NCBI RefSeq assembly: GCF_015477775.1
Contig: NZ_JADLQO010000030.1
Span: 1-52,049, forward strand
Direction of reading: 5' to 3'
Length of the DNA: 52,049 nucleotides
From: Nocardia abscessus
Lineage (GTDB): Bacteria > Actinomycetota > Actinomycetes > Mycobacteriales > Mycobacteriaceae
The notes below the pieces were generated by a model. It was given only the letters and a program-made list of their open reading frames with translations. It was not told the DNA's origin and did no database searches. The translations under genes and the position numbers were made by a program. Below, piece by piece: positions 15,270 through 24,042 of the stretch. The first letter of the stretch is position 1. Every line of letters begins with the position of its first letter.

Positions 15270-16136
15270 TCAGTTGGTGGTGTCGGCCGCGGATGAGGAA
15301 CGGTAGGTGTGCGGCGGCGGGCTCGGCGACGAGGCACTGAGGTCGTCGTCGAATGTCGCGGAGCCGCTGGTCGTGGTGTCGAGTCCGGCCGCGGCGACGG
15401 CCTGGCCAGTATCGTGACCTGGGGTGGGGCGATATCGCTCCAGCACGGTGTCCAAGTCGCGGGGGTCGATGGGGTCCACTCCGAGGACGGTCGCGGTGCG
15501 GTGGATGGTGATTTGGGCGAATACCGGCAGCAGCGGATAGTGGGAGGGCGCTCCGTAGAGCGCGGGGCGGGATTCCCTGGAGGCTGCGTTCCACACAGCT
15601 GGCTCGATTCGGCTGTAGTCGAGTTTCCAGGACGCGTCTTCGATCTGGCGATCGAGGAACAACCGTGACGCACGGCCGTTGCCTTCGCGGAAGGGGTGGG
15701 CCCAGTTCAAAGACGCGTAGACCTGTGCGGTGAGCTCGATGAACGCAAGCCGGTCCAAGGAGTGCCATTCGATGCTGCGGATGTCGTCGAGGACGGTCGG
15801 GATGTAGGCGTTGAACAGTTCTGGGGCGAGGAAGGTCCGCAATCCTTTGCCGAGGGGAACATCGCGCAGTTGGCCGGCCCACTCATAGACATTTCCGAAC
15901 AGATGAGCGTGGATGGCCTGCCACTCGCGCAGGTCACCGGTCCGGGGAATGTCGACCCGGTCGAGATGGATTTCCAGCGCCCGTTTGGTTGTTTCCCGGT
16001 ATTCGCGACGGCGCAGTTCGTCTTCGTCGTGGAGCCCGTAGAGGTTGCGCAGCATCGTGCGACCGGGGCTTTTCTCCGACGGCCACAGGTAGGACTCCCA
16101 CCGGTCATCGTCGGTCGCCGCCTGCTCGATCGTCAT
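15270..16136 (-). CDS. Fic-domain AMP-transferase, intact, no adjacent antitoxin
   Basis: A 288-residue Fic protein with N-terminal TMLRNLYGLHDEDELRRREY, a flap region (GNVYEWAGQLRDVPLGKGLR, about 81-100) and catalytic HPFREGNGR at 147-155. The His acts as general base and the Arg/Gly/Asn positions bind ATP, by family knowledge. C-terminal tail is Ser/Pro-rich. Unlike the Fic at 13182-13937 there is no small antitoxin overlapping its start; 16137-16700 holds none. No internal inhibitory helix of [S/T]xxxE[G/N] type was spotted. Ribosome-binding site is weak. Confidence 0.85.
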   Translation of the reverse strand: MTIEQAATDDDRWESYLWPSEKSPGRTMLRNLYGLHDEDELRRREYRETTKRALEIHLDRVDIPRTGDLREWQAIHAHLFGNVYEWAGQLRDVPLGKGLRTFLAPELFNAYIPTVLDDIRSIEWHSLDRLAFIELTAQVYASLNWAHPFREGNGRASRLFLDRQIEDASWKLDYSRIEPAVWNAASRESRPALYGAPSHYPLLPVFAQITIHRTATVLGVDPIDPRDLDTVLERYRPTPGHDTGQAVAAAGLDTTTSGSATFDDDLSASSPSPPPHTYRSSSAADTTN

Positions 16137-16700
16137 AGCCGAACACCGATCCCGGCGGCGGGTGAACGATCACACGGCATCTGACGGGAGATCGGCGCCA
16201 CACCGGCGCCGACGCTCGACCGGGAGCCAGTTGTGAAGACGACATCAAGGTCAGCGGCGGAGTGACCGTGGCGTAATCGGCTTCCTGGCATGCCAATTAC
16301 TCCCGAGTTCGACGGCAACGATGTCTGGCTCAGTCTGCCCGCGCTGACAGGTCGTTCGACGAAACAGCATCCGCAACGGCGATCGTGTCGTCACCACACG
16401 GCTCAGCGCGACCGTTGTCGTGGCTGCCGGCGCCGTGGTGTCCGCTGAGCCGCCGCGTTGCGCTCTTACGGCACCGCGGCCTGGATGCTGTCGATGCACT
16501 GGGTCATGGACCGACATCCGGTTCGGTCCCGGAGCCGGGCGAGGAACCGTATACCGGCTGTGGTGCCTCGAATACGGAGGCTGCTCGCGCGGTGGCGACA
16601 GCACCGATGTCGTGGATCGCGGCGCCGATGTCGTAGCCGCCGTGGCTGGACTCGGGGTGGCTGACGGCGGCGTGTGGTCGTGCGGAAGTGATCTCGTTGA
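16137..16700. other. Gene-free stretch between two Fic loci
   Basis: About 560 bp with only short frames lacking ribosome-binding sites. On the minus strand a possible extension of the dead Fic gene (HPESSHGGYDIGAAIHDIG) is readable in a different frame. It may be decayed tail sequence, but no homology to the intact Fic tail is clear. No antitoxin candidate for the Fic at 15270-16136 was found here. Confidence 0.4.
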
Positions 16701-17297
16701 TCACGGGATCAGGACGTGATAGTCGGTGGGTGTCTGGTCGTTGGCGGGCCTGGAGAGGTGAGCCGCGGTATTCCACAGTGATGGGTCGATGGCGGTGTAG
16801 TCCAGCTGCCAAGCGGCGTTGGTGATCTGGCGGTCGAAGAACAAACGCATCGCGCGACCGTTGCCTTCGCGGAAGGGGTGACACCAGTTGAGCTGTATGA
16901 GGGCCCGGGCGGCGTGTTCGACGAACTGTTCACCCCCGAGGGTGGACCAGGCGACGGATCGAATCTAGTCGGTGGTCAGCGGGATGTAGTCGGCGAAGTG
17001 GCGCGGCTGAAGGTACGCGGCCGTCTTTGCTCATGGTGACCGCGCGGGGCATGCCCGCCCACTGGTAGATCCTGCCGAACAGGTGGGCGTGAATCGCTGA
17101 CCATTCCAGGAAATCGCCGGTGCGAGCAATTCTACGCGGCCGGTCACGAGCTCGAGGGCGCGCATACTGGTTTCGCGGTACTCCCGGCGGCGCAGTTGTC
17201 CGCTGCCGCGGATACCGAGCAGATTGGCGGCCGCCTGTCCGTCGAGTGCGGCGCCCGACGGAGGGTAGTCGGCGCTGGGTTCGTTGTCCGAGCTCAC
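16701..17297 (-). pseudogene. Fic-domain gene inactivated by frameshifts and a nonsense codon
   Basis: Pieces of a Fic protein are recoverable from several minus-strand frames: the N-terminus at 17297 (LRRREYRETSMRALELVTGR), then LEWSAIHAHLFGRIYQWAGM in another frame, then LNWCHPFREGNGRAMRLFFD with an intact Fic motif near 16850-16890, ending at the TGA at 16701-16703. A TAG at about 16965 lies in frame with the Fic motif (TTD-stop-IRSVAWSTL). The start overlaps the preceding antitoxin (GTGA). Multiple lesions make sequencing error unlikely as the sole cause. Confidence 0.75.
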
Positions 17298-17527
17298 CGG
17301 TCAGGTTTGGCTTGTGCTGCCCACCGGTCAGATCGCTGATCGTATTCGTGTTCGTCGATCGCACCGGTGAGGAGAGCGACGAGGTCGGCGACGGAGTCCC
17401 GGTCAGGTTGCAGGCCTTCGAGTGCCTGGCTGGACAATGTCTGGTCCAGGGCGTGACGTTGAGTGTCATCGAGGGGCGCGTACAGATCGGGGAAGCGCTG
17501 TTGCCATGTCGAGGAGGCGTCGGACAC
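17294..17527 (-). CDS. VbhA-like antitoxin, partner Fic is a pseudogene
   Basis: A 77-residue protein with GTG start after GGAGAA. The helix TLSSQALEGLQPDRDS carries SQALEG, a match to the [S/T]xxxE[G/N] inhibitory motif of class I Fic antitoxins, whose glutamate blocks productive ATP binding. Its stop overlaps the start of the dead Fic gene at 16701-17297. Still intact although its direct partner is broken, so it may be retained to restrain another Fic, for example the orphan at 15270-16136 (inference). Confidence 0.7.
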   Translation of the reverse strand: MSDASSTWQQRFPDLYAPLDDTQRHALDQTLSSQALEGLQPDRDSVADLVALLTGAIDEHEYDQRSDRWAAQAKPDR

Positions 17528-17706
17528 AGAGTTCTCCTGGATTCGCTCGAAGGTTGGTCGATAGTGTCGAGTCTGCCGCACCCGACGCTGGCGGGCGTAG
17601 GGCTCAGGGGCGTCGATGGCCTGAAGGCCGACACACCTTGGGGCGGTAGGACTCCCCGCGCAGTTGGTGGGTGCTGTTGTCGAGCTTACAAGCGCGGCTT
17701 TCGCCA

Positions 17707-17934
17707 TCAATCGGATGCTTCATCACGTCGTTGGGTGGTCGGGTTCAGAAGGTGGCTTCGCCAGGTTGCCGGGATTTCGACGCCGAGGACGACGGACAGG
17801 ACCAGCAGTCCGATCACTGGGCTGGGCGAGTGGACGATGAGCATGGCGCTCACCGCACCGAGCAGCACGAGCACGGTTCGGTGGCAGGTTGCGGATCGGC
17901 TTGAAGCAGGGTGTCGCTTGACCCTCTTGGGCAT
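17707..17934 (-). CDS. Small membrane protein
   Basis: A 75-residue ORF, ATG preceded by GGGAG at 6-nt spacing. Basic N-terminus (MPKRVKRH), then two likely membrane segments around TVLVLLGAVSAMLIV and VIGLLVLSVVLGVEI, and a polar tail. Divergent from the nSTAND gene, with a 208-bp gap that should hold both promoters. Function unknown. Confidence 0.5.
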   Translation of the reverse strand: MPKRVKRHPASSRSATCHRTVLVLLGAVSAMLIVHSPSPVIGLLVLSVVLGVEIPATWRSHLLNPTTQRRDEASD

Positions 17935-18142
17935 TGGTGGCTCCCGAGTTCGTTGAGTCCTGCTCGGTGCAGGTCTGCGGTGAGAACTCGATCCTCTTGC
18001 CGATCTGCGCCGCTGCCGAACTGTTCAGATCGACACCATGCGAGATCCGTACGCTCCCGAGCAGGGCCGATTCCGGTTCAAGGACAGTCCAATCAGGTCA
18101 ATACAGGCAGTGCCGACCGTGCGTCCGGCCTAAAATTCCTGC

Positions 18143-21100
18143 GTGCCATCAGGACCGGCGAGGGGGCCCGAGCCCACTGGTATCCAAACCCGTGAGGAAC
18201 TCGCGACGGCTCTCAGTGAGCTGCGTAGGGAAGCCGGGCTCACCGTCCGCCAAGTCGGTGCACTGCCTGGTTGCGCGTTGGGCACGGTGAGTGGGTGGTT
18301 CGCGGGCAATCATGTGCCGACCGATGCCAACGAGCCGATGTTCCGAGCCGTATTGAGTGCGTGTGGCATCACGACACGCGACGCTCAGGCGCCGTGGCTC
18401 GAGGCGGCACGGCGGGTCCGATCGACCACTGCCCGCCGTGGTGATGCGAACCCCTATCGAGGATTGGAGCCCTTCCGTACCGAGGACGCCGAATGGTTCT
18501 TCGGCCGCAAGCAACTCGCCCGACAGCTGTGCGAACGGGTCACCGCCGTCACAAACGGAGCACCCGAGAATCGAATCATTCTCGTGATCGGTCCATCCGG
18601 CTCCGGGAAATCGTCGTTTCTGCGCGCGGGGCTGACGCCGACGCTGCAGGCGGCGAGCCTGTCGGTGCAGGTCATGGTGCCTGGCAGGCAGCCGTACAAG
18701 ACGTTGAGCAGACTCGGCCAGGTCGATGTGGTGATAGTCGATCAAGTCGAGGAAATTTGGACCCATTGCAGTGATGACGAGCGATCGCGATTCCTCGAGT
18801 GCCTCGGTGAGAGGCGAGAGCATCTACCCGTTTACGTGATCGGCATGCGCGCCGACTTCTTCAGCCGCGCAGCGCAGGAGGCCATGCTTCAGGACGCCTT
18901 GACGGCCAATCCGGTGTTGGTGAAGCCCCTGACCGTAGCTGAATTGAGGGAGGTGATCGTGGAGCCGGCTCGCAAGGCGAAATGGACGGTGGAGGACAGC
19001 CTGGTGCAACTGCTGATGGCCGAGCTGACGCCACGAACATCACCTGCGGCGGCGCACGACCTCGGCGTTTTGCCGTTCCTGTCCCATGCCCTTCGCGAGA
19101 CGTGGCAGCACAGTGGTCGTCGGCGGATGACCATCGAGGATTACCTGGCGATCGGTGGAATCACCGGCGCCGTCGAGCAATCCGCGGAAGCCGTGTTCGC
19201 CACACTGACCGGCCCCCAGCGGCAGATCGCGCAGCGTGTGTTTCTGCGGCTGATCAACGTCGATGACGATACTCGGACCCGCCGCCGAGTCGACCGCGCC
19301 GAAATGGTGTTCGGCGTGGACACCGCAGACGATGTCCAGACGATCATCGATCGCTTCACTGAGGAGCGATTGCTGACCTCGGATCAGACGCGGATCGAGA
19401 TTGCACATGAGACGCTGATCGGCGCTTGGGATCGGCTCACCGGCTGGGCCGACGACTACCGTGACGAACTTGTGCTCCACCGGAGGCTCACCCACGCCGC
19501 GCAGCTGTGGCATGACACTGATCGGGACCCCACTACTCTGCTGTCGGGTGCTCGGCTGGAAGCCGTCCAGACGTGGGCCCCCGTGGAGAGCCAGGGCGGG
19601 GAACTCAACCAGCGTGAGCGCGACTATATCGAGGCCAGCCTCGCGCATCAACGCCGCACGCAATGGCGAGAACGCGCGAGGTTGGTGCTTACCACCACGT
19701 TGGTGATCGTGTTGATCGTGACGGTTGTCGCGCAAGTGCAGTTGACACGTGGGCGTGCTGCGGATGCCATGGCCCGCGATGAGGCGATGTCTCGGCAAGT
19801 CGCCTATCTGGCGATCAGCTTGCGCGAGAGAGATCCAGCGTTGTCGGCTCAACTCGCTTTGGCCAGCTACCGGATTCATGCCACGCTGGAGGCTCGCTCG
19901 GCACTACTCGACACGTCCTCCACGGCTACGCCTATTCGCCTGCTCAAATCGGACGAACTCAAATCGGGCGAAGGAGCCCTGACGGCGACAGACCGTGGTG
20001 GACATCTCCTCGCGATCGGGCGAGCGGACGGCTCGGTAACGCTCCATCGCATGGCGGACACCCGAGTCGAGGAAATAGGACATATCACACTGAACAGCGG
20101 GGGGCAGGTGTACGCGCTCGAACTCGATCCGACCGGTCGCCTACTGGCCGCGGCCGGTATGAACAGTATCGAGCTGTGGGACGTTGCCAACCCGCAGGCA
20201 CCACGATCCTTGTCGGAAACCACAGCGCAGACCCACTCCGGTTACCGGAACCTTGCCTTGAGCCCTGACGGCACACAGATCGTTGCAGCACTTGGCACGA
20301 CAACTATCTCGCGCTGGGACATCACCGATCCGAAACACCCAGTTCCATTGCACGGCCTGGATCTTCCCGCTGGCGATCCAGTTGTCACCTTCAGTTCGGA
20401 CGGTCGGCTGCTGGCTGCTGCCGGCAACGCCGGGGCGTTGCGGATCTGGGAACGTGCTCGTCCCGACGCGCCGCCTATCGCCGACATCGCTCCTGACGGT
20501 TCCACGGCGCAGGCGCTGTCGCTGCGATTCAGCCCGGATAGCGCAGTTCTGGCCGTGCCTGGCCGTGCCAGCGAGGTACGACGGTGGGACGTCCGCGACC
20601 CGGCGCACCCGGTTCCGCAGTCTCCATTGCGCGGATTCACCAGCTATGTCAACGATGTTGCTTTCAGCCCAGACGGCACCCGGCTGGCAGCGATCAGTTC
20701 GGACAGCAAGACGCGGGTGTGGCGGCTGGACACCGACCAGCTGGAGATGGAGTTGCCCAATCCAAGCCTCGTCGTGTCGGTGCGATTCGCTATGAGTGGG
20801 CGTCAGTTGGTCACCGGCGGTGTAGACGGCGCAGCCAGGATTTGGCCGCTGCCAGGACCAGTCCTGCGGGGTGCGCAGAGCGTGGTCTTCCAGACACCGA
20901 TCGATCACAGCGGAAAGCTCATGCTCGCGGGCACAGGCGCCGCCGACGGCAACGCCCACCTGTGGAACCTCGGCGCGACACCGGTCGAACACACCGCGCT
21001 TCCCGTCGGAGAAGACGAGAAAAGCTCCGGAGCCGTCGCCCTGGCGCTCAACGGCTTAACAGCTGCGGTCGGCACCCGGTCCGGCCACGTCCTGCTGTGG

Positions 21101-21892
21101 GATCTTCGTGATCCGGCGCATCCGCGGCTGCGTTCAAAGCTGGCAGGGGTCGACGGCATCGTCTCCGCGATGACCTTCACCCCGGACGCCAAGACGCTCG
21201 TCGTAGCGGGACAGGACGATCCGGCGGTGACGCTGTGGGACCTCGGCGACATCGCCGCGCCGCGGCCGCTCGGCTCGGTCTACACCGCGCCGGGCCTGCC
21301 GGGCATCGCGGCTGTCGACGCCGGGGGAACGCAGCTCGCCATCGCCACGTCCAATGAGTCCGTGTACCGCTGGGACATCCGTGACCGGACTCGTCCGCGC
21401 GAACTGCCGAAGCTCTCCGGATTCACCAACGGCCTGGCCACCGTGGCCTTCAGCCCCACCGCGCCGATCCTCGCAGCGGGCAGCATGGACCACACCGTCA
21501 AACTCTTCGACCTGTCCGATCCCGAAGCGCCACGGCATCTCTCCACGCTGACCGGCGCCGCCGACGCGATCATCGCCGTCAACTTCGGTCCCGACGGCAC
21601 GCGCCTGGTGGGTGGCGCCAGTGACAACGGCATCTGGGTCTGGGATATCACCGACCTCCGGGCCCCACAACAGCTTGCGACACTCAGCGCCTACCCCGGC
21701 CGTGCCAACGACGTCGTCTACGGCCTCGACGGCCGAGTGATACTGGCGGCCGGACCCGACCGGACCATCCGTATGTGGACCGCCGAACTCGATCAGGCCG
21801 CCGCCGAGCTGTGCAGCAACGGAAGCACCCCACTCACTGCGGCCGAATGGAAGCGATACCTCATCGGAGTCACCCCACGCGATGTGTGCTGA
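18143..21892 (+). CDS. HTH - nSTAND ATPase - transmembrane - WD40 repeat protein
   Basis: A 1,249-residue signalling-type protein. Residues about 15-65 form an XRE-like HTH (AGLTVRQVGALPGCALGTVS). An NTPase of the nSTAND1 type follows (NPYRGLEPF, Walker A GPSGSGKSS at 150-158, Walker B VDVVIVDQVEE with Asp near 200). A single hydrophobic span lies at about 513-532, and WD40-like repeats fill about 590-1230 (recurrent LWDLRDPAHP, RWDVRDPAHP, FSPDGT). Such proteins are proposed conflict or apoptosis-like switches in actinomycetes; the WD40 propeller would sense a ligand and the STAND module oligomerise. Start is the GTG at 18143. No dedicated effector domain is seen. Confidence 0.9.
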   Translation: MPSGPARGPEPTGIQTREELATALSELRREAGLTVRQVGALPGCALGTVSGWFAGNHVPTDANEPMFRAVLSACGITTRDAQAPWLEAARRVRSTTARRGDANPYRGLEPFRTEDAEWFFGRKQLARQLCERVTAVTNGAPENRIILVIGPSGSGKSSFLRAGLTPTLQAASLSVQVMVPGRQPYKTLSRLGQVDVVIVDQVEEIWTHCSDDERSRFLECLGERREHLPVYVIGMRADFFSRAAQEAMLQDALTANPVLVKPLTVAELREVIVEPARKAKWTVEDSLVQLLMAELTPRTSPAAAHDLGVLPFLSHALRETWQHSGRRRMTIEDYLAIGGITGAVEQSAEAVFATLTGPQRQIAQRVFLRLINVDDDTRTRRRVDRAEMVFGVDTADDVQTIIDRFTEERLLTSDQTRIEIAHETLIGAWDRLTGWADDYRDELVLHRRLTHAAQLWHDTDRDPTTLLSGARLEAVQTWAPVESQGGELNQRERDYIEASLAHQRRTQWRERARLVLTTTLVIVLIVTVVAQVQLTRGRAADAMARDEAMSRQVAYLAISLRERDPALSAQLALASYRIHATLEARSALLDTSSTATPIRLLKSDELKSGEGALTATDRGGHLLAIGRADGSVTLHRMADTRVEEIGHITLNSGGQVYALELDPTGRLLAAAGMNSIELWDVANPQAPRSLSETTAQTHSGYRNLALSPDGTQIVAALGTTTISRWDITDPKHPVPLHGLDLPAGDPVVTFSSDGRLLAAAGNAGALRIWERARPDAPPIADIAPDGSTAQALSLRFSPDSAVLAVPGRASEVRRWDVRDPAHPVPQSPLRGFTSYVNDVAFSPDGTRLAAISSDSKTRVWRLDTDQLEMELPNPSLVVSVRFAMSGRQLVTGGVDGAARIWPLPGPVLRGAQSVVFQTPIDHSGKLMLAGTGAADGNAHLWNLGATPVEHTALPVGEDEKSSGAVALALNGLTAAVGTRSGHVLLWDLRDPAHPRLRSKLAGVDGIVSAMTFTPDAKTLVVAGQDDPAVTLWDLGDIAAPRPLGSVYTAPGLPGIAAVDAGGTQLAIATSNESVYRWDIRDRTRPRELPKLSGFTNGLATVAFSPTAPILAAGSMDHTVKLFDLSDPEAPRHLSTLTGAADAIIAVNFGPDGTRLVGGASDNGIWVWDITDLRAPQQLATLSAYPGRANDVVYGLDGRVILAAGPDRTIRMWTAELDQAAAELCSNGSTPLTAAEWKRYLIGVTPRDVC

Positions 21893-21909
21893 ACATACAA
21901 GCCGAGTCC

Positions 21910-21925
21910 GAGGCGGGATCGCCTC
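21910..21925 (+). terminator. Short hairpin after the nSTAND gene
   Basis: GAGGCG-GGAT-CGCCTC forms a perfect 6-bp stem with a 4-nt loop 18 bp past the stop, between convergent genes. It could terminate either transcript. No T run follows, so this is tentative. Confidence 0.35.
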
Positions 21926-22015
21926 CATCCGGCCGGGTTCGGTCCTGAGGCACGCCACCGACGCAGGTAGCCCACCCCTGGGGTGCTCCGGGAATTCATC
22001 GGCGGCCCTCGATGA

Positions 22016-23806
22016 TCATGGGGATGGCCCGATATCCGGTCCGGCTCGATCGGGCGGCTGCGCCGGGTACAGCAACACCTCACTGGCATAGCGGCTGTCG
22101 ATCGACAGGATGTCTGCGACCGCGACTGCGATGCTGTGTCCTGGGTGCTGGCCAGCTGATGTGGGTTCAGGATCCAGGCCGTGGTCGCGGCGGGGGAGAC
22201 TGGCGATCTCGACACGCAAATCCTCGACCGCGGCATCGAGTTGTGCGGTGATCCTGTCGGTGGCCGCATCAGGGCGCGGTCCTTGATGCAGGATCCGCTG
22301 CGTGGTCATCGACGTGGGGTCGGCGAGAACTCGGTCAGGGCCGTCGACGGCGAGGAACGCTTCCCACGCTCCGCGCGGGATGTAGCGTCGCCACATCTCG
22401 GTGCCCGCACGCCGCATACCGGCAAGGTCGGGCTGGTGGTAGCGCATCGGCGCATCGACGACCGTCGCGTTGCGCCGCAGCGTCGCGGCGAACAACCGCG
22501 CCGCGGTCGCGTCGAGTGCGTCGTCGGCCCGCTCGGCGGCGAAGACGAGCTGGAACTGCTCGACCGGGAAGCGGGCGTTGATCTCGCCGAGGTCGGTGAC
22601 CTCCTCGACGCGCACCCGCTCATCCAGTCCCGCGGCGGTCAACGCCGCAGTCCACATCGTCCTGCGCTGCTGGCTGCTGAGCGGGTTGTGTTGCTCGGCG
22701 CTGAGCCGATCGAGTTGGCGATGCGCCAGAACCAGATCCGCGGGCAGCTGTGGTGGCGGTGGCAGCGGCGGACGCAGGTTCAAGATCCCGATCGTGAGGC
22801 GGGGATAGCTTTGCAACATCGTGGCCACGGTGTCGAGATCGGCGACGGTGACAACCTGGAAGCGGTCGAAAGTCACAGCCGACAGTGGTGAGCGCGGTCG
22901 CTCGGCGGTCGGCCACAGCCGTGGTCGGACGAGTTCGCGGGCATGGTCCAGTGAGTCCCGCAGGCGCGGGTATGCGCGTGCGCGCAGGCTGGCGTGCAGC
23001 CGAAGCCAGTCGCGGCTCTGGGGAAATGACAGAGGCCGCGCGCGGAGGGTTTCGATGGCTTGGCGGGTGGAGGTGCCGCTGACTTCCAGCGGCGGGCTGT
23101 GGGGGTGCGAGGTGTCGCGGGGGGAGATGGTGGTGCGCCACCCGCTGGGGGTGCGGATACTGCGCAGGTACGGTTCGCTGCCGCGGCCGTGGTAGATCGA
23201 CACAGCAGCTACACGCTCAGCGGTGTCTGCCCAGTCCGCGACGTCGAGCAGGCTGTGCGCGCGCTCGAACAGGCGATTGTTGCCGGGGTAGTCGGAGGTT
23301 CGCAGGCACTCGTAGTCGATCTGGGCTGTTTCGAGTGCGCCTAGGAGGCTTTCGTCGAGTGAGTGGGCGGTGAAGGCACATTCGATGCGGTAGGCGCCGG
23401 GGAGTGCGGTGATGACGTCGGCGGCGACTGTTCGGCTGGCGAGGGTGTTGTCGATGATGAAGCTGGCGCCGATGTTCGCCAGGTGTTTGGTGGCCGCGAT
23501 CAGCCACTGATGTGCCTGTTCGGCGATGACGGGATCGGCGGGGTGTAGGCCGTGCTGGTGATGTGGGTGAAACAGAAGCAGGTCTTCGATACCGAAGATG
23601 CTCGCCGTGCTGCGCGCTGAGAAGGTGTCGGCGATCGTGCGGGCAAGCGCGGCTGAGGGGCTGCCGGGATGGCTGGTGAGCACCACCGCGCGTGGCTGGG
23701 GGTCCGGGAACGCTTCGGCCAGCAGTACCGGGATGATCTGGGTGGTGAAGATGTGGGCATGGTCGTGCTCGGATAGTCGCGGCGGCGCGGGCCCCGGCAA
23801 GGTCAT
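22016..23806 (-). CDS. Zeta-toxin-like kinase fused to a NadM-like nucleotidyltransferase
   Basis: A 596-residue protein. Residues about 35-200 resemble zeta/PezT toxins: P-loop position TSHPGSPSAALA (46-53, the Walker A lysine is replaced), IEDLLLFHPHHQHG (catalytic-Asp/HP motif), GASFIIDNTLAS. Zeta toxins phosphorylate UDP-sugars. Residues about 308-490 resemble archaeal-type NMN adenylyltransferase NadM: TFDRFQVVTVADLDTVA (GRFQ-x-x-H position, HxGH lost), LTIGILN, NPLSSQQRRTMWTAAL and C-terminal RAGTEMWRRYIPRGAWEAFL. The ATG at 23806 overlaps the upstream antitoxin-like gene (ATGA). The combined architecture recalls NadR (nucleotidyltransferase plus kinase) in reverse order. Both active sites look degenerate. 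Confidence 0.7.
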   Translation of the reverse strand: MTLPGPAPPRLSEHDHAHIFTTQIIPVLLAEAFPDPQPRAVVLTSHPGSPSAALARTIADTFSARSTASIFGIEDLLLFHPHHQHGLHPADPVIAEQAHQWLIAATKHLANIGASFIIDNTLASRTVAADVITALPGAYRIECAFTAHSLDESLLGALETAQIDYECLRTSDYPGNNRLFERAHSLLDVADWADTAERVAAVSIYHGRGSEPYLRSIRTPSGWRTTISPRDTSHPHSPPLEVSGTSTRQAIETLRARPLSFPQSRDWLRLHASLRARAYPRLRDSLDHARELVRPRLWPTAERPRSPLSAVTFDRFQVVTVADLDTVATMLQSYPRLTIGILNLRPPLPPPPQLPADLVLAHRQLDRLSAEQHNPLSSQQRRTMWTAALTAAGLDERVRVEEVTDLGEINARFPVEQFQLVFAAERADDALDATAARLFAATLRRNATVVDAPMRYHQPDLAGMRRAGTEMWRRYIPRGAWEAFLAVDGPDRVLADPTSMTTQRILHQGPRPDAATDRITAQLDAAVEDLRVEIASLPRRDHGLDPEPTSAGQHPGHSIAVAVADILSIDSRYASEVLLYPAQPPDRAGPDIGPSP

Positions 23807-24042
23807 TGCGGGGACGCCAGCTGCGCGGCCAGGTCGGCGGCGTCGATGTCCAGCACCGCTCGAATGTGGTCGTGGTGCTGCGGCCGCAACGCGGCCCGGC
23901 GGCGTACCAGGTTGTCCCGAGCCTCGCCCCATCGTGGGTCGTCGTCGGCCCGTTGGCTCGCCGCGGCGGCGAGCGCGGTCAAATAGCGTACGGCGCGGTC
24001 GTAGGCGGCGGTTTCATCCAGTGGCGGGATAGGGTTACCCAC
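23803..24042 (-). CDS. Putative antitoxin of the zeta-NadM fusion protein
   Basis: A 79-residue acidic helical protein (MGNPIPPLDETAAYDRAVRY, IRAVLDIDAADLAAQLASPQ), GTG start, overlapping the next gene by 4 bp. In actinobacteria zeta-type toxins are commonly preceded by a small helical antitoxin of this size, so position and composition suggest that role. No sequence motif proves it. GGAGG lies 11 nt before the GTG. Confidence 0.55.
   Translation of the reverse strand: MGNPIPPLDETAAYDRAVRYLTALAAAASQRADDDPRWGEARDNLVRRRAALRPQHHDHIRAVLDIDAADLAAQLASPQ

Noticed and set aside
16385..16719. Plus-strand frames between the Fic loci as a possible antitoxin
   Set aside because: Arg/Trp/Cys-rich, no ribosome-binding site, no similarity to the VbhA-like proteins, and opposite strand to the Fic genes.
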